In this document: piece after piece, positions 48,149 through 55,424 of the stretch
Position numbering within the stretch: position 1 is the first letter of the stretch
Layout: every line of letters starts with the position of its first letter
Source: Gammaproteobacteria bacterium
Lineage (GTDB): Bacteria > Pseudomonadota > Gammaproteobacteria > Pseudomonadales > Azotimanducaceae
DNA length: 64,000 nt
Assembly (NCBI GenBank): GCA_030425195.1
Contig: JAUIAV010000010.1
Coordinates: 124,001 to 188,000 of the forward strand
Direction of reading: 5' to 3'
Program-made: the position numbers and the translations under genes
Notes under the pieces: model-generated
The model's database searches: none
What the model saw: only the letters and a program-made list of their open reading frames with translations
What the model was told of the DNA's origin: nothing

Positions 48149-48634
48149 CTACGGACCGGACTTCTCGACCAGCAGTTCACAGACACGAGCGTCTGTGGCC
48201 AGGATCAGATCCGAGGGGCGGAGCCCCAGCTCAAGGCCCCGCCTGCCTGCGCTGACGTATATCTGCGCGAGCGCCGATGCCTCCCGGGCGATGAAGGTCC
48301 GGTGTGTCCGTTTCTGCCCGATCGGAGAGATACCTCCGGTGACGTAACCCGTTGCCCGCTCGGCCGCCTTCGGATCCGCAAGCGTGGCGGATTTCGCGCC
48401 GCCGGCACGGGCGAGCCGTTTCAGATTCAGCTTTTCCGCTACCGGAATCACGGCGACCACGAGTTCTCCACCCGCCAGCTCGGCAACCAGGGTCTTGAAC
48501 ACTGCTGCTTCGCTGAGGCCGAGGGCACGGGCGGCGGTCACGCCGATCTCACGGCTCTCGTCCGGCTGTGCGTCGTAGTCGAGCAGCCGGTACGACAGCC
48601 CGAGCGCTTCGAGCTTACTGACTGCTGGCGTCAT
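48149..48634 (-). CDS. ybaK: YbaK-type aminoacyl-tRNA deacylase
   Basis: A 161-residue editing protein; E. coli YbaK (159) hydrolyses Cys-tRNA(Pro). VFKTLVAEL, VIPVAEKLNLKRLARAGGAK (conserved Lys), the glycine loop GYVTGGISPIGQKR and VSAGRRGLELGL are diagnostic. It is the last gene of a ten-gene minus-strand run, 21 bases after the GNAT gene. Confidence 0.95.
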   Translation of the reverse strand: MTPAVSKLEALGLSYRLLDYDAQPDESREIGVTAARALGLSEAAVFKTLVAELAGGELVVAVIPVAEKLNLKRLARAGGAKSATLADPKAAERATGYVTGGISPIGQKRTHRTFIAREASALAQIYVSAGRRGLELGLRPSDLILATDARVCELLVEKSGP

Positions 48635-48655
48635 GGCTGCAGGGGCGGGACATGA

Positions 48656-49147
48656 TCAGGCAGGTGCCGCTTCCCGCACCATCAGCGCCACCCGTTTTTG
48701 TCCACGGTCGGTGTCCTGCTCGCCCACGACGCTGAACCCCAGATCCCGGTGAAAAGCCATGGAACCCGGATTGGGCGGGCGAACGTTCACTTCGCAGGTC
48801 ACGCGGGGCACCTGTGGCAGCGCCTCGAACAGGGCCCGGTAGAGGCCGGCGCCGATTCCCATGCGACGGAATCGCTCACCCACCACGATGCGGTCCACAT
48901 AGGCGAAGGCGTCGTAGCGCTCGTCGAAAAAACGGTAGTTGGGACTCGCGTAGTCGCAGCCCTCCCTGAGCACCAGGATGAATCCGGCCACGGCGTCACC
49001 GGCCCGGGCCACGGCGAGCAATGCCGCCTGGCTGTGCAGAACACACAGCGCTGTCAGGTCCAGGCTGCTGACCTCCGGGATGGCTGCCTGATTGAGCTCG
49101 AGGATGGCGGGAAGGTCGCCGGATGCCGCCTGATCGTATTCGATCAC
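48656..49147 (-). CDS. GNAT family N-acetyltransferase
   Basis: A 163-residue acetyltransferase fold. The acetyl-CoA loop is in RIVVGERFRRMGIGAGLYRAL (R-x-x-G-I/M-G), followed by VTCEVNVRPPNPGSMAFHRDLGF, where the Asn and the F-HR-LGF ending are typical. It resembles small GNATs acting on amines or amino acids; the substrate is unknown. The GTG start overlaps the upstream phosphatase-like gene by four bases. Confidence 0.87.
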   Translation of the reverse strand: MIEYDQAASGDLPAILELNQAAIPEVSSLDLTALCVLHSQAALLAVARAGDAVAGFILVLREGCDYASPNYRFFDERYDAFAYVDRIVVGERFRRMGIGAGLYRALFEALPQVPRVTCEVNVRPPNPGSMAFHRDLGFSVVGEQDTDRGQKRVALMVREAAPA

Positions 49148-49716
49148 TGGCCGCTGACCTCGATGGTCAGGGGCGTGCCGAGGAATCCTTCCAGCGGCAA
49201 CGTACCGAGATTGATGGTACGGCCGTGGCGGACCGCTTCCGGCAGCGGCAGATTCCGATAGCGGTGGAGCCAGGCGGTGTACAGGTGGCTGGCACGCCAG
49301 GCGACGGTGCAGTGCAGGAGAACTTTCCCCTCGGCGGACGCCAGGATCTCGGCAAAACGTTCCACCATCCCGGGTGTGTAGGGGGTGTCCGGTCCTCCGG
49401 AAGGGACGTGCACGTAGGTGAGGCCCAGCTCGGCGGCCAGGGCTGCCTCGTCGAACGGCACCAGATTCCGGTCGTTCATCTCCCGTTCGGTACGCAGATT
49501 GACGATCGTGGTCACCCCGGCTGCCCGCATCTGCTCGAGTCCGGCTTCGGAGGGCTGACCGGCGATATAGAGTTCATCACCCGCCCGGGCCAGAACCTGC
49601 TGGAAGTTGTCGGCCGGGAGCAGCTCCGGCAGGGGAGGCGCATCGGTCGCATGGACGGATCCGGGTTGCAGCAGCAGTGCGACAAGGCCGAGCACGAGGG
49701 CGGAGATGGATTTCAT
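49144..49716 (-). CDS. Exported tyrosine-phosphatase-like protein (DUF442/BLH type)
   Basis: A 190-residue protein with a signal peptide (MKSISALVLGLVALLLQPGSVHA, cleaved after HA). The mature part has QPSEAGLEQMRAAGVTTIVNLR and a phosphatase-like loop HCTVAWRAS, where Cys and Arg are four residues apart, as in beta-lactamase-hydrolase-like DUF442 proteins rather than classical tyrosine phosphatases (five). Probably periplasmic; substrate unknown. ATG 49716 is preferred because it puts the signal at the N-terminus; ATG 49731 is possible. It overlaps the GNAT start. Confidence 0.75.
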   Translation of the reverse strand: MKSISALVLGLVALLLQPGSVHATDAPPLPELLPADNFQQVLARAGDELYIAGQPSEAGLEQMRAAGVTTIVNLRTEREMNDRNLVPFDEAALAAELGLTYVHVPSGGPDTPYTPGMVERFAEILASAEGKVLLHCTVAWRASHLYTAWLHRYRNLPLPEAVRHGRTINLGTLPLEGFLGTPLTIEVSGQ

Positions 49717-49734
49717 GGCGTGAATGCCCATCGT

Positions 49735-50136
49735 TCAGACGATGGGGGCCACTATCGGCACCTCCTCGTGCAGGGTCAAGGCAAAGGCCGCGCCCGTGTC
49801 GAGTTCGAAGCGCCAGCCGGTCAGTTTCCCCGCGTTCCGCACCGGTCTGACCGCAGCGAATCTGGGCCGTCCTGCGAACGCCCCGGGCAGCTCGTCGGAC
49901 AGATCCCGCTGGGCTCTGATGGCGTCCGGTCCGACGGTGTCCGGAACGGGCGGATTGGCATGCACGGTCCCGGTCCGGTGATCGATCAGCACGACGAAGC
50001 CGTGTTTGGTTTCAATTTCGAGGTGCGCCCGGGTCCCGGGCGGGGGAACGTCCGCACGGAAGCTGACGCTCCGGACGGCCGAGGGATGTTGACCGATCAG
50101 GCGCCGGAGCGGCTCCGGAAGCGATTCATCGGACAA
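49735..50136 (-). CDS. Unrecognised 133-residue protein
   Basis: I do not recognise this protein. It is soluble, with VRSVSFRADVPPPG, strand-like HLEIETKHGFVVLID and RRTGTVH-type turns, and a long Asp/Glu/Pro-containing C-terminal part ending in hydrophobic residues. The TTG at 50136 is chosen because GGAGG lies 5 bases upstream; a TTG four codons earlier lacks a ribosome site. The start lies 11 bases inside the end of the tautomerase gene, so the two are coupled. Confidence 0.55.
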   Translation of the reverse strand: MSDESLPEPLRRLIGQHPSAVRSVSFRADVPPPGTRAHLEIETKHGFVVLIDHRTGTVHANPPVPDTVGPDAIRAQRDLSDELPGAFAGRPRFAAVRPVRNAGKLTGWRFELDTGAAFALTLHEEVPIVAPIV

Positions 50137-50509
50137 GCTGGCCTCCAAAGGCTACCCGACCCCGTGCGGAAGGCTGGTAGATCACGTGCACGTGTTCCGT
50201 ACGCCGTCCCAGAGTCTTCGCCACGAGCGCACACACGGTTGCCGCCTCGATGGCCAGACGCTTGCCGGCCTCCACTTCGGATTTGATCACCTCCACGATC
50301 ACCGGACGCATGTCCGGGCCGAATTCGATCATGTTTTCCGCATAGTAGGCGCGCTGCTGCTGACGCGCCCGCACCCAGGTGCCGGATGGCTGAGAGCCGA
50401 ACAGCTCGCCGAGCGCGTCTGCCAGCGTCTGCAGCTGCTCCGGCGTGGGCATGGCGTCATCGGTGGATAACGGCGAGTCGGACAGGGTCTCGATGGTCAC
50501 GATGGGCAC
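50126..50509 (-). CDS. Tautomerase (4-oxalocrotonate tautomerase/MIF superfamily)
   Basis: A 127-residue protein beginning Met-Pro-Ile-Val-Thr-Ile: after Met removal Pro is N-terminal, the catalytic base of the tautomerase superfamily. The GTG start at 50509 is fixed by this Pro and by GAGGTGA 6 bases upstream, although the frame is open further. VEVIKSEVEAGKRLAIEAAT resembles the helix of the beta-alpha-beta fold, and TEHVHVIYQP the last strand. At 127 residues it is near the fused, two-unit size of family members. Substrate unknown. It starts 4 bases after the DUF1801 stop. Confidence 0.8.
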   Translation of the reverse strand: MPIVTIETLSDSPLSTDDAMPTPEQLQTLADALGELFGSQPSGTWVRARQQQRAYYAENMIEFGPDMRPVIVEVIKSEVEAGKRLAIEAATVCALVAKTLGRRTEHVHVIYQPSARGRVAFGGQLVR

Positions 50510-50513
50510 GGCG

Positions 50514-50936
50514 TCACCTCGTCGGCCACTTTCTGCGCAGGTGCGCGACGGATTTCCGGATGAGGCTGGCCAGCACCTTCTGATCCACTTTCTCGACATC
50601 ACGGATATAGAGACACGACTTACCCGTTCGATGCGGACCGAGGGACTCAAGCAGCGCATCGTGGTCCTCGAAGCCGGACATCACGTAGACGGACAACGCC
50701 TGTTTCCGGGGTGAGACCCCGGTCAGAGGCCACTCGCCCGTCCGCCCGGAGGCATATTCGTAGGTATAGCTGCCGAACCCGATGATGGCGCTGCCCCAGA
50801 GCACGGGCTCGCGGCGGGTGATCCTGGCCATCATCGTCATCACCGATCGGGCATCTTCCCGGCGCTTCGTATCGGCGATGCCATTCAGAAAGTCCGTCAC
50901 GCTGGCTTCGCCGGGTCGGGTTTTCGGCTCTGCCAT
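50514..50936 (-). CDS. DUF1801 family protein
   Basis: A 140-residue protein with the DUF1801 pattern: VTDFLNGIADTKRREDARSV, EPVLWGSAIIGFGSYTY, QALSVYVM, GKSCLYIRDVEKVD. The function of the family is unknown. ATG 50936 is chosen because GGAGG lies 9 bases upstream; the ATG at 50945 would directly touch that GGAGG. The chosen start is one base after the stop of the upstream VOC gene. Confidence 0.83.
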   Translation of the reverse strand: MAEPKTRPGEASVTDFLNGIADTKRREDARSVMTMMARITRREPVLWGSAIIGFGSYTYEYASGRTGEWPLTGVSPRKQALSVYVMSGFEDHDALLESLGPHRTGKSCLYIRDVEKVDQKVLASLIRKSVAHLRRKWPTR

Positions 50937-50937
50937 G

Positions 50938-51315
50938 TCATTCATCCTCCGCTGTAGCCAGAAGGGTCAGGACGTTGCCTTCCGGGTCTTCGAAGTGAGC
51001 AAGCCAGCCGCCCCAGGGCTGCTGTGCGGGCGGCGCAACAAACCGCACCCCTTTTGCGGACAGCCTGGCGTGGGTGTCATGGATGTCTTCCACCTGGAGG
51101 GAGGCGCCGAGAAAGCGTCGTGTCAGCGCTTCCGCCTCCGCGTCATCCGGCAGCACCCGTTCCACGGCGAGACCGGCTTCGCCGGTGTCGAATTCCGCCC
51201 AGCCCGACACGTCATCGCGGTAGCGCGGCTCCAGTTCGAGCACGTGCTCGTAGAAATCCACCGTCGACGCCCAGTCGAGCGCGAAGATGCGCACAACCCT
51301 GAGTCTGAGCTTCAT
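50938..51315 (-). CDS. VOC family protein (second of two in the operon)
   Basis: A 125-residue VOC protein: RVVRIFALDWASTVDFYEHV, AEFDTGEAGLAVE, LQVEDIHDTHARLSAKGV and QPWGGWLAHFEDPEGNVL. It shares the QPWGG-A-F-DP-GNV ending with the VOC gene at 51800-52177, suggesting a duplication with the GNAT gene between. ATG 51315 overlaps the GNAT stop by four bases. Metal ligands are poorly kept, so it may bind ligand without catalysis. Confidence 0.83.
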   Translation of the reverse strand: MKLRLRVVRIFALDWASTVDFYEHVLELEPRYRDDVSGWAEFDTGEAGLAVERVLPDDAEAEALTRRFLGASLQVEDIHDTHARLSAKGVRFVAPPAQQPWGGWLAHFEDPEGNVLTLLATAEDE

Positions 51316-51803
51316 TCGCCGGCCTCCCCGGGCAGGAAGTACCCGGTTCTGATATAGCGGATCGACCGGAACGGCCAGGCATCGCGCAGCCAGCCATCGA
51401 CCGCCTCGTAGAGAGATAAGGCGAGCGGCGGGTGGTGCTCGTCGCGCACCCACATGTACACCTCCGCGTCGTGATGACCCGGCGTGGCCGGCGGATTGAT
51501 GTAGACGCAGCCGATGACCCGTGTGTCGTCCGGATTCACCACGGTGTAGGCGAAGGCGAGGCGCTGGTGGAACTCCCGTTCGTGGCGCTCGAGGTCGGCG
51601 AGGTTCTCAGCCAGCGTGAACCCTTCTCTGGGCCATCCATGAGGCGAGCCGGCCCGGAGCCGTTCCCGGGACGCCATCACCGCCTCATAGTCCGCTTCGG
51701 CATCGGCGGCGGCCAGCATCCGCAGACGGAATTCCGGGCGTACCAGGGTGTCGGGGACCTGGAAGTCCGCCGGAACCAGCGGCCGGGTGGCGGCCGTGCT
51801 CAC
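51312..51803 (-). CDS. GNAT-like acetyltransferase
   Basis: A 163-residue protein. FRLRMLAAADAEADYEAVMAS and RVIGCVYINPP are like the first strands and helix of GNAT proteins, DAEVYMWVRDEH matches strand 4, but the acetyl-CoA loop (HHPPLALSLYEAVDGWL) lacks the usual R-x-x-G-x-G/A, so activity is doubtful. The GTG start overlaps the VOC stop (GTGA) and its stop overlaps the next start (ATGA). Confidence 0.72.
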   Translation of the reverse strand: MSTAATRPLVPADFQVPDTLVRPEFRLRMLAAADAEADYEAVMASRERLRAGSPHGWPREGFTLAENLADLERHEREFHQRLAFAYTVVNPDDTRVIGCVYINPPATPGHHDAEVYMWVRDEHHPPLALSLYEAVDGWLRDAWPFRSIRYIRTGYFLPGEAGE

Positions 51804-52177
51804 GCCCCGGCCTCCTGATGCTCGACCTGATCGAGATAGAAAACGTTACCGTCCGGGTCCCGGAACATGGCCATGAATCCGCCCCAGGGCTGACGCGAGG
51901 GCGGCATGTCGAAAGTCACGCCTTTCGCGACCAGCGCTTCATAGGTTGCGGGAAGATCGTCGACCACCCAGCCGATTCCCGTGTGCCGACCTGTCAGGCC
52001 GGCATCATCCGTGCGCGCGAAAGCGAAACCCGCACCCTGTGTCCGGAAAGACGCGTAGCCGAACTGCTCGTCCCGGGTCGTTGCTTCGAGGCCAAGGCAG
52101 CGCTCGTAGAAGTCCAGCGCGCGTTCGAAGTCGCTGACGAAGATGTTGACGTAACCGATGCGGGTGAGTTCTGACAT
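51800..52177 (-). CDS. VOC family protein (first of two in the operon)
   Basis: A 125-residue glyoxalase-like protein: IGYVNIFVSDFERALDFYER, GYASFRTQGAGFAFAR, HTGIGWVVDDLPATYEALVAKG and QPWGGFMAMFRDPDGNVFYL. The second half is closely like the VOC gene at 50938-51315. A strong AGGAGG precedes the ATG by 6 bases. It may be a lyase, a bleomycin-type binding protein or a dioxygenase relative; the substrate is unknown. Confidence 0.85.
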   Translation of the reverse strand: MSELTRIGYVNIFVSDFERALDFYERCLGLEATTRDEQFGYASFRTQGAGFAFARTDDAGLTGRHTGIGWVVDDLPATYEALVAKGVTFDMPPSRQPWGGFMAMFRDPDGNVFYLDQVEHQEAGA

Positions 52178-52195
52178 GCGCTTCCTCCTGAAGGG

Positions 52196-52585
52196 CTATC
52201 GGATGGTCGAAGTCAGCCAGGCGATGGCAGCCTCCATGTCGTCGTTGTAAATGCGGACCCGGTGCTGCCAGTCCGATGCACCGAGCAGGTCGACGGCGAA
52301 CTCGGCCACCTCCGTGCTGCCGAACACCCAGGCCGTTTTACGCCCCGCGCGTTGAGCATTGATGAGGGTCAGGTTGTGACTGGACCAGTCGGACAGATCC
52401 GTCTCAGGCAGCTGAGCCCGGGAAAGCCCGGGATCGATGTCTCTCAGGTCCCAGAGGACGGGCAGCTCGGGATCGAACTGCGGGTGCCGGTACCACGCCT
52501 GCATGGCTTCCGTGATCTGCGGCAGGGTGACGACATCCTTACCCGTGTGCACGATCATGTCTGACTGTATGGCGGTCGTGATCAC
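52196..52585 (-). CDS. SpoIIAA/STAS-like small protein
   Basis: A 129-residue soluble protein. LPVLWDLRDIDPG, then AGRKTAWVFGSTEVAEFAVDLL and VRIYNDDMEAAIAWL fit the SpoIIAA-like (STAS-related) alpha/beta fold seen in many proteobacterial proteins of unknown role; the assignment is by pattern only. The GTG start has AGGAG 5 bases upstream. It precedes the VOC gene by 18 bases. Confidence 0.6.
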   Translation of the reverse strand: MITTAIQSDMIVHTGKDVVTLPQITEAMQAWYRHPQFDPELPVLWDLRDIDPGLSRAQLPETDLSDWSSHNLTLINAQRAGRKTAWVFGSTEVAEFAVDLLGASDWQHRVRIYNDDMEAAIAWLTSTIR

Positions 52586-52622
52586 TTTGACTCCTACCCC
52601 GATGGTAGTAGCGGCTGTGGGG

Positions 52623-52811
52623 TCAGTCGATCAGGCAATGCTCCGCATAGGCGAGGGCCTCGTTGGCCGTCCAGTCACCCTTGGGCTTCTCGTTCATCGC
52701 CTCGCACCAGCGCTCGCTGCCGACCTCCGGCGCACAACCGGCCAGCGTGGCGACAGTGAGACCGAGCAGCAGGAAACGGGGCTTTGTCCGGGACTCTATG
52801 CGGGGCTTCAT
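52623..52811 (-). CDS. Small DUF3012 lipoprotein
   Basis: A 62-residue protein. A positively charged start (MKPRIESRTKPR) and hydrophobic stretch end in the lipobox LAGC; the mature part is about 36 residues, CAPEVGSERWCEAMNEKPKG followed by DWTANEALAYAEHC, the pattern of DUF3012. Function unknown. ATG 52811 gives a normal signal; an ATG ten codons upstream (52841) would lengthen it. It is first in the minus-strand run, 37 bases before the STAS-like gene, and faces the M81 gene. Confidence 0.78.
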   Translation of the reverse strand: MKPRIESRTKPRFLLLGLTVATLAGCAPEVGSERWCEAMNEKPKGDWTANEALAYAEHCLID

Positions 52812-52940
52812 CCGGGTCTTGAGAGGCATGCATCTTGGCATCGGACATCCATTCCTGTGCCGGGCGTTGGATGGCCTGATGCTAGCACAGCCCAGCCGGC
52901 TTACCATGACCCTTTCGGGACAGCTCCAGAGGAGAACGCC

Positions 52941-54446
52941 GTGCGCATCGTCATCGCCACCATGAGTCACGAGACCAACACCTTTTCACCGGTCATCACG
53001 GATCTGGACCGGTTTTCCGGCGGCCGGCCGGAACCGCTCTCCGGGGAAGAGGCGGTGGCGGTCTATTCCGGCACGGCCAGCTGTCCCGGCGGCTACCTGC
53101 AGGCGGCGGGAGAGTTCGGGGCGGAAGTGGTGGTGCCCGTCATCGCCGCGGCACCGCCGTCCGGGCCCGTGGAGGACGATGCTTTCGAATACATCGCCGA
53201 GCGGATCGTGGCTGCCGCCGCCGACGGGCCGGATGCCATTCTGCTCGATCTGCACGGTGCGATGGTCACCCGCTCCCACGAGGATGGAGAAGGTGAGCTG
53301 CTCCGACGGATACGCACGGTCGCGCCTGAGGTGCCCATCGGTGTCGCCCTGGACATGCATGCGAATCTGTATCCGGACATGGTGAAGCTGGCCACGGTGG
53401 TCTGCGGATATCACACCTATCCGCACATCGACATGGACGAAACTGCCCTCAAGGCAGGTCGGCTGACCCTGGGTACGCTGGCGGGCAGGCACCGCCCGGT
53501 CATGGCCTGGGGAAATGCGCCCATGCTGCCGCACGTGATGCGCCAGGGGACGGACGATTTCCCGAATCAGGCGCTCCAGGACCGGGCACGGGAGATGGAG
53601 GCGGATGGCGCCTTGTCCGTGAGCCTGTTTACGGGATTTCCCCACGCCGACATAGAGAATGCGGGTCTTTCGGTGGTGGTGGTGACCGACGGCGATCCGG
53701 ATCTGGCCGAACGCTGTCGCGACGAGCTGCTCGAGCGCGCCTGGGAGCATCGGCAGGCCTTCGTCTATCAGGTGGAGCCCCTTTCCGAGTCGCTCGACCG
53801 GGCAGAGAAGCTGGCCGAAGCGCCGGAGACCGATGGCCCCGTCCTCCTGCTCGATCACTACGACAACACGGCATCCGGGGGCACCATGGATACCACCGAG
53901 GTGCTGGCCGCCGTGCTCGAGGCGGGTCTGGCGGACCTGGCCTTTTTCGGCATCTACGACCCGGAAGCCGTTGCCCGCATGGAGGCGGCCGGGGTGGGGA
54001 ACGAGGTAACCGTGTCGCTGGGCGGGAAGCTGCCCATGCCGGCCCTGGCAGAGCAGAGTACGCCTCTCGAGCTGACCGGTCGGGTCCGGCTGCTTTCCGA
54101 GGGTCTTTTCCCGGCCACCGTGGCCATGTCGCGGGGGCTGACCATGAATATGGGTAAAACCGCCGTGTTCCGCGTGGCCGGCGTGGACATCGTCGTAATC
54201 TCCCGGCACATCGAACCGTTCGACCCGGGATGTTTCAGGAGTCTCGGCATCGAGCCCACCGCCCGGCGCTTTCTCATGCTCAAATCCCGCATTCACTACC
54301 GGGTGGGATTCGCGCCTCTGGTTGCCCACATCGTCGAATGCGCCGGGCGGGGCGTGTGCACGTCGGATTACTCCGAGGTCACCTTCGAGAACGTTCGGCG
54401 CCCCATTTTCCCGCTGGACGGTGTGAACAGCCGGGAAGGTCTGTAG
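52941..54446 (+). CDS. M81 family metallopeptidase (MlrC-like)
   Basis: A 501-residue protein of the MlrC family, named for the enzyme that degrades linearised microcystin. The N-terminal domain has MSHETNTFSPV, LDLHGAMVT and ALDMHANLYPDMV with PHIDMDETA, which supply zinc ligands; the C-terminal domain has LLDHYDNTASGGTMDTTEVL and VISRHIEPFDPGCF. Most relatives sit in catabolic clusters and act on small peptides or D-amino-acid compounds; here it stands alone, so the substrate is unknown. GTG 52941 follows GGAGAACGCC, an ideal ribosome site. It ends 4 bases from the convergent Gdt1-like gene. Confidence 0.9.
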   Translation: MRIVIATMSHETNTFSPVITDLDRFSGGRPEPLSGEEAVAVYSGTASCPGGYLQAAGEFGAEVVVPVIAAAPPSGPVEDDAFEYIAERIVAAAADGPDAILLDLHGAMVTRSHEDGEGELLRRIRTVAPEVPIGVALDMHANLYPDMVKLATVVCGYHTYPHIDMDETALKAGRLTLGTLAGRHRPVMAWGNAPMLPHVMRQGTDDFPNQALQDRAREMEADGALSVSLFTGFPHADIENAGLSVVVVTDGDPDLAERCRDELLERAWEHRQAFVYQVEPLSESLDRAEKLAEAPETDGPVLLLDHYDNTASGGTMDTTEVLAAVLEAGLADLAFFGIYDPEAVARMEAAGVGNEVTVSLGGKLPMPALAEQSTPLELTGRVRLLSEGLFPATVAMSRGLTMNMGKTAVFRVAGVDIVVISRHIEPFDPGCFRSLGIEPTARRFLMLKSRIHYRVGFAPLVAHIVECAGRGVCTSDYSEVTFENVRRPIFPLDGVNSREGL

Positions 54447-54450
54447 AGGA

Positions 54451-54726
54451 TCAGCTTGCGTTCCAGATGGTCCAGGCGCCGATGATGACGAATCCGGCGC
54501 CGGCGATGTAGCTGAGCACTTTCGTATCCACCTGGTCGGCGATGAAGCTGCCGGCAGCGACGCCGATGGCAGAGGCGGCGATCAGGGCCGCGGACGCGGC
54601 CAGGAACACCACGAACGGGTGGAGGGATTCACGGGTGGCGAACAGCACGGTCGCCAGCTGGGTCTTGTCGCCGAGCTCCGCGAGGAACACGGTGCCGAAA
54701 ATCGTCAGGAAGACCTTCCAGTCCAT
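54451..54726 (-). CDS. Half-size Gdt1/TMEM165 (UPF0016) membrane transporter
   Basis: A 91-residue protein with three hydrophobic helices and one copy of the signature ELGDKTQLAT. Full-length family members (manganese or calcium exporters, e.g. Vibrio MneA) have two inverted copies in about 190 residues, so this chain must dimerise to form a transporter. The residues of the metal motif Glu-x-Gly-Asp-Lys-Thr are all present. It lies 24 bases downstream of the L,D-transpeptidase start region on the same strand order (ldt follows it). Confidence 0.88.
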   Translation of the reverse strand: MDWKVFLTIFGTVFLAELGDKTQLATVLFATRESLHPFVVFLAASAALIAASAIGVAAGSFIADQVDTKVLSYIAGAGFVIIGAWTIWNAS

Positions 54727-54750
54727 TTGATGCCTCCGTTGTGAGGGGGC

Positions 54751-55245
54751 TCACGGGGTGATTTCGATGAGGGTCCCTTCGTCGACCAGACGCCAGATCT
54801 CTTCGATCGCCGCATTGCTCACGGCGATACAACCGTCCGTCCAGTCATATTCGTACTTCGCGGATGCCTTGATCAGCCCCGTGGGCAGTCCGTGAATCAT
54901 GATCTGTCCGCCCGGGTCCCAGCCCCGTTCCCGGGCGGTGCGTTTGTCACGTTCGTTGGGATAGGAGATGTGCAGAGACAGGTGGTAGGCGCTGTTCGGA
55001 TTCTTGCCGTCGATGAGATAGATGCCTTCCGGCGTCCGCTTGTCGCCCTCATAGCGCTTGTGGCCGATGGGGTTCAGCCCCAGCGAGACCGGGTAGCTCC
55101 GGATCGGACGTCCGTCGGAGAACAGCACCAGAGTCCGTTCGGACTTGTCCACCAGGATCCGGCTGGCTTTCTCCGCGTTGGCCTCGGCGACGCTGGCGCC
55201 GATCAGGCAGATCGTCAGAGCGAGTTGTATTCCGAACGGCTTCAT
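54751..55245 (-). CDS. L,D-transpeptidase (YkuD domain), exported
   Basis: A 164-residue protein with a signal peptide (hydrophobic LALTICLIGASVAEANA) and a YkuD domain: SRILVDKSERTLVLFSDG, GDKRTPEGIYLI, QIMIHGLP and the catalytic segment WTDGCIAVSN, where Cys is the nucleophile and His of IHG its partner; the usual S-x-G-C reads T-D-G-C. It would act on peptidoglycan cross-links or attach proteins in the periplasm. It lies upstream of the Gdt1-like gene (24-base gap) and has a long leader of about 140 bases with a strong hairpin. Confidence 0.9.
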   Translation of the reverse strand: MKPFGIQLALTICLIGASVAEANAEKASRILVDKSERTLVLFSDGRPIRSYPVSLGLNPIGHKRYEGDKRTPEGIYLIDGKNPNSAYHLSLHISYPNERDKRTARERGWDPGGQIMIHGLPTGLIKASAKYEYDWTDGCIAVSNAAIEEIWRLVDEGTLIEITP

Positions 55246-55302
55246 GAGGCGGCGATTTCCGGTCAGAGTTTCGTGTCGGTTTATGGGTCTTCTCGTCGGC
55301 TC

Positions 55303-55322
55303 TCGCCAACTCCGGTTGGCGA
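55303..55322. terminator. Perfect 8-bp hairpin upstream of the L,D-transpeptidase
   Basis: TCGCCAAC-TCCG-GTTGGCGA is a perfect stem with a four-base loop. It lies between the P-loop kinase stop and the L,D-transpeptidase ATG. With no U-run on either side it may be a terminator for the upstream gene that needs help, or a leader structure. Confidence 0.4.
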
Positions 55323-55386
55323 CGGATCCGGACAGAATTCCCTCACTGATTCAGTGGGTTGGCCGGATTTGAGCGAATCAGTGTTA

Positions 55387-55415
55387 ACTATGCGCAAATC
55401 CCGGCCCGGGATCAA
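55387..55415 (-). promoter_or_regulatory. Possible L,D-transpeptidase promoter
   Basis: On the minus strand TTGATC (55410-55415), 17 bases, CATAGT (55387-55392). A 13-bp palindrome CACTGA-T-TCAGTG at 55344-55356 and a further TCAGTG at 55378-55383 lie just downstream and could be an operator. Confidence 0.4.
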
Positions 55416-55424
55416 CGGTTCAGA

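Noticed and set aside
48656-52177. Toxin-antitoxin or defence island among the small genes
   Set aside because: No nuclease, helicase, methyltransferase, antitoxin or phage-related domain is visible, and base composition is like the flanks.
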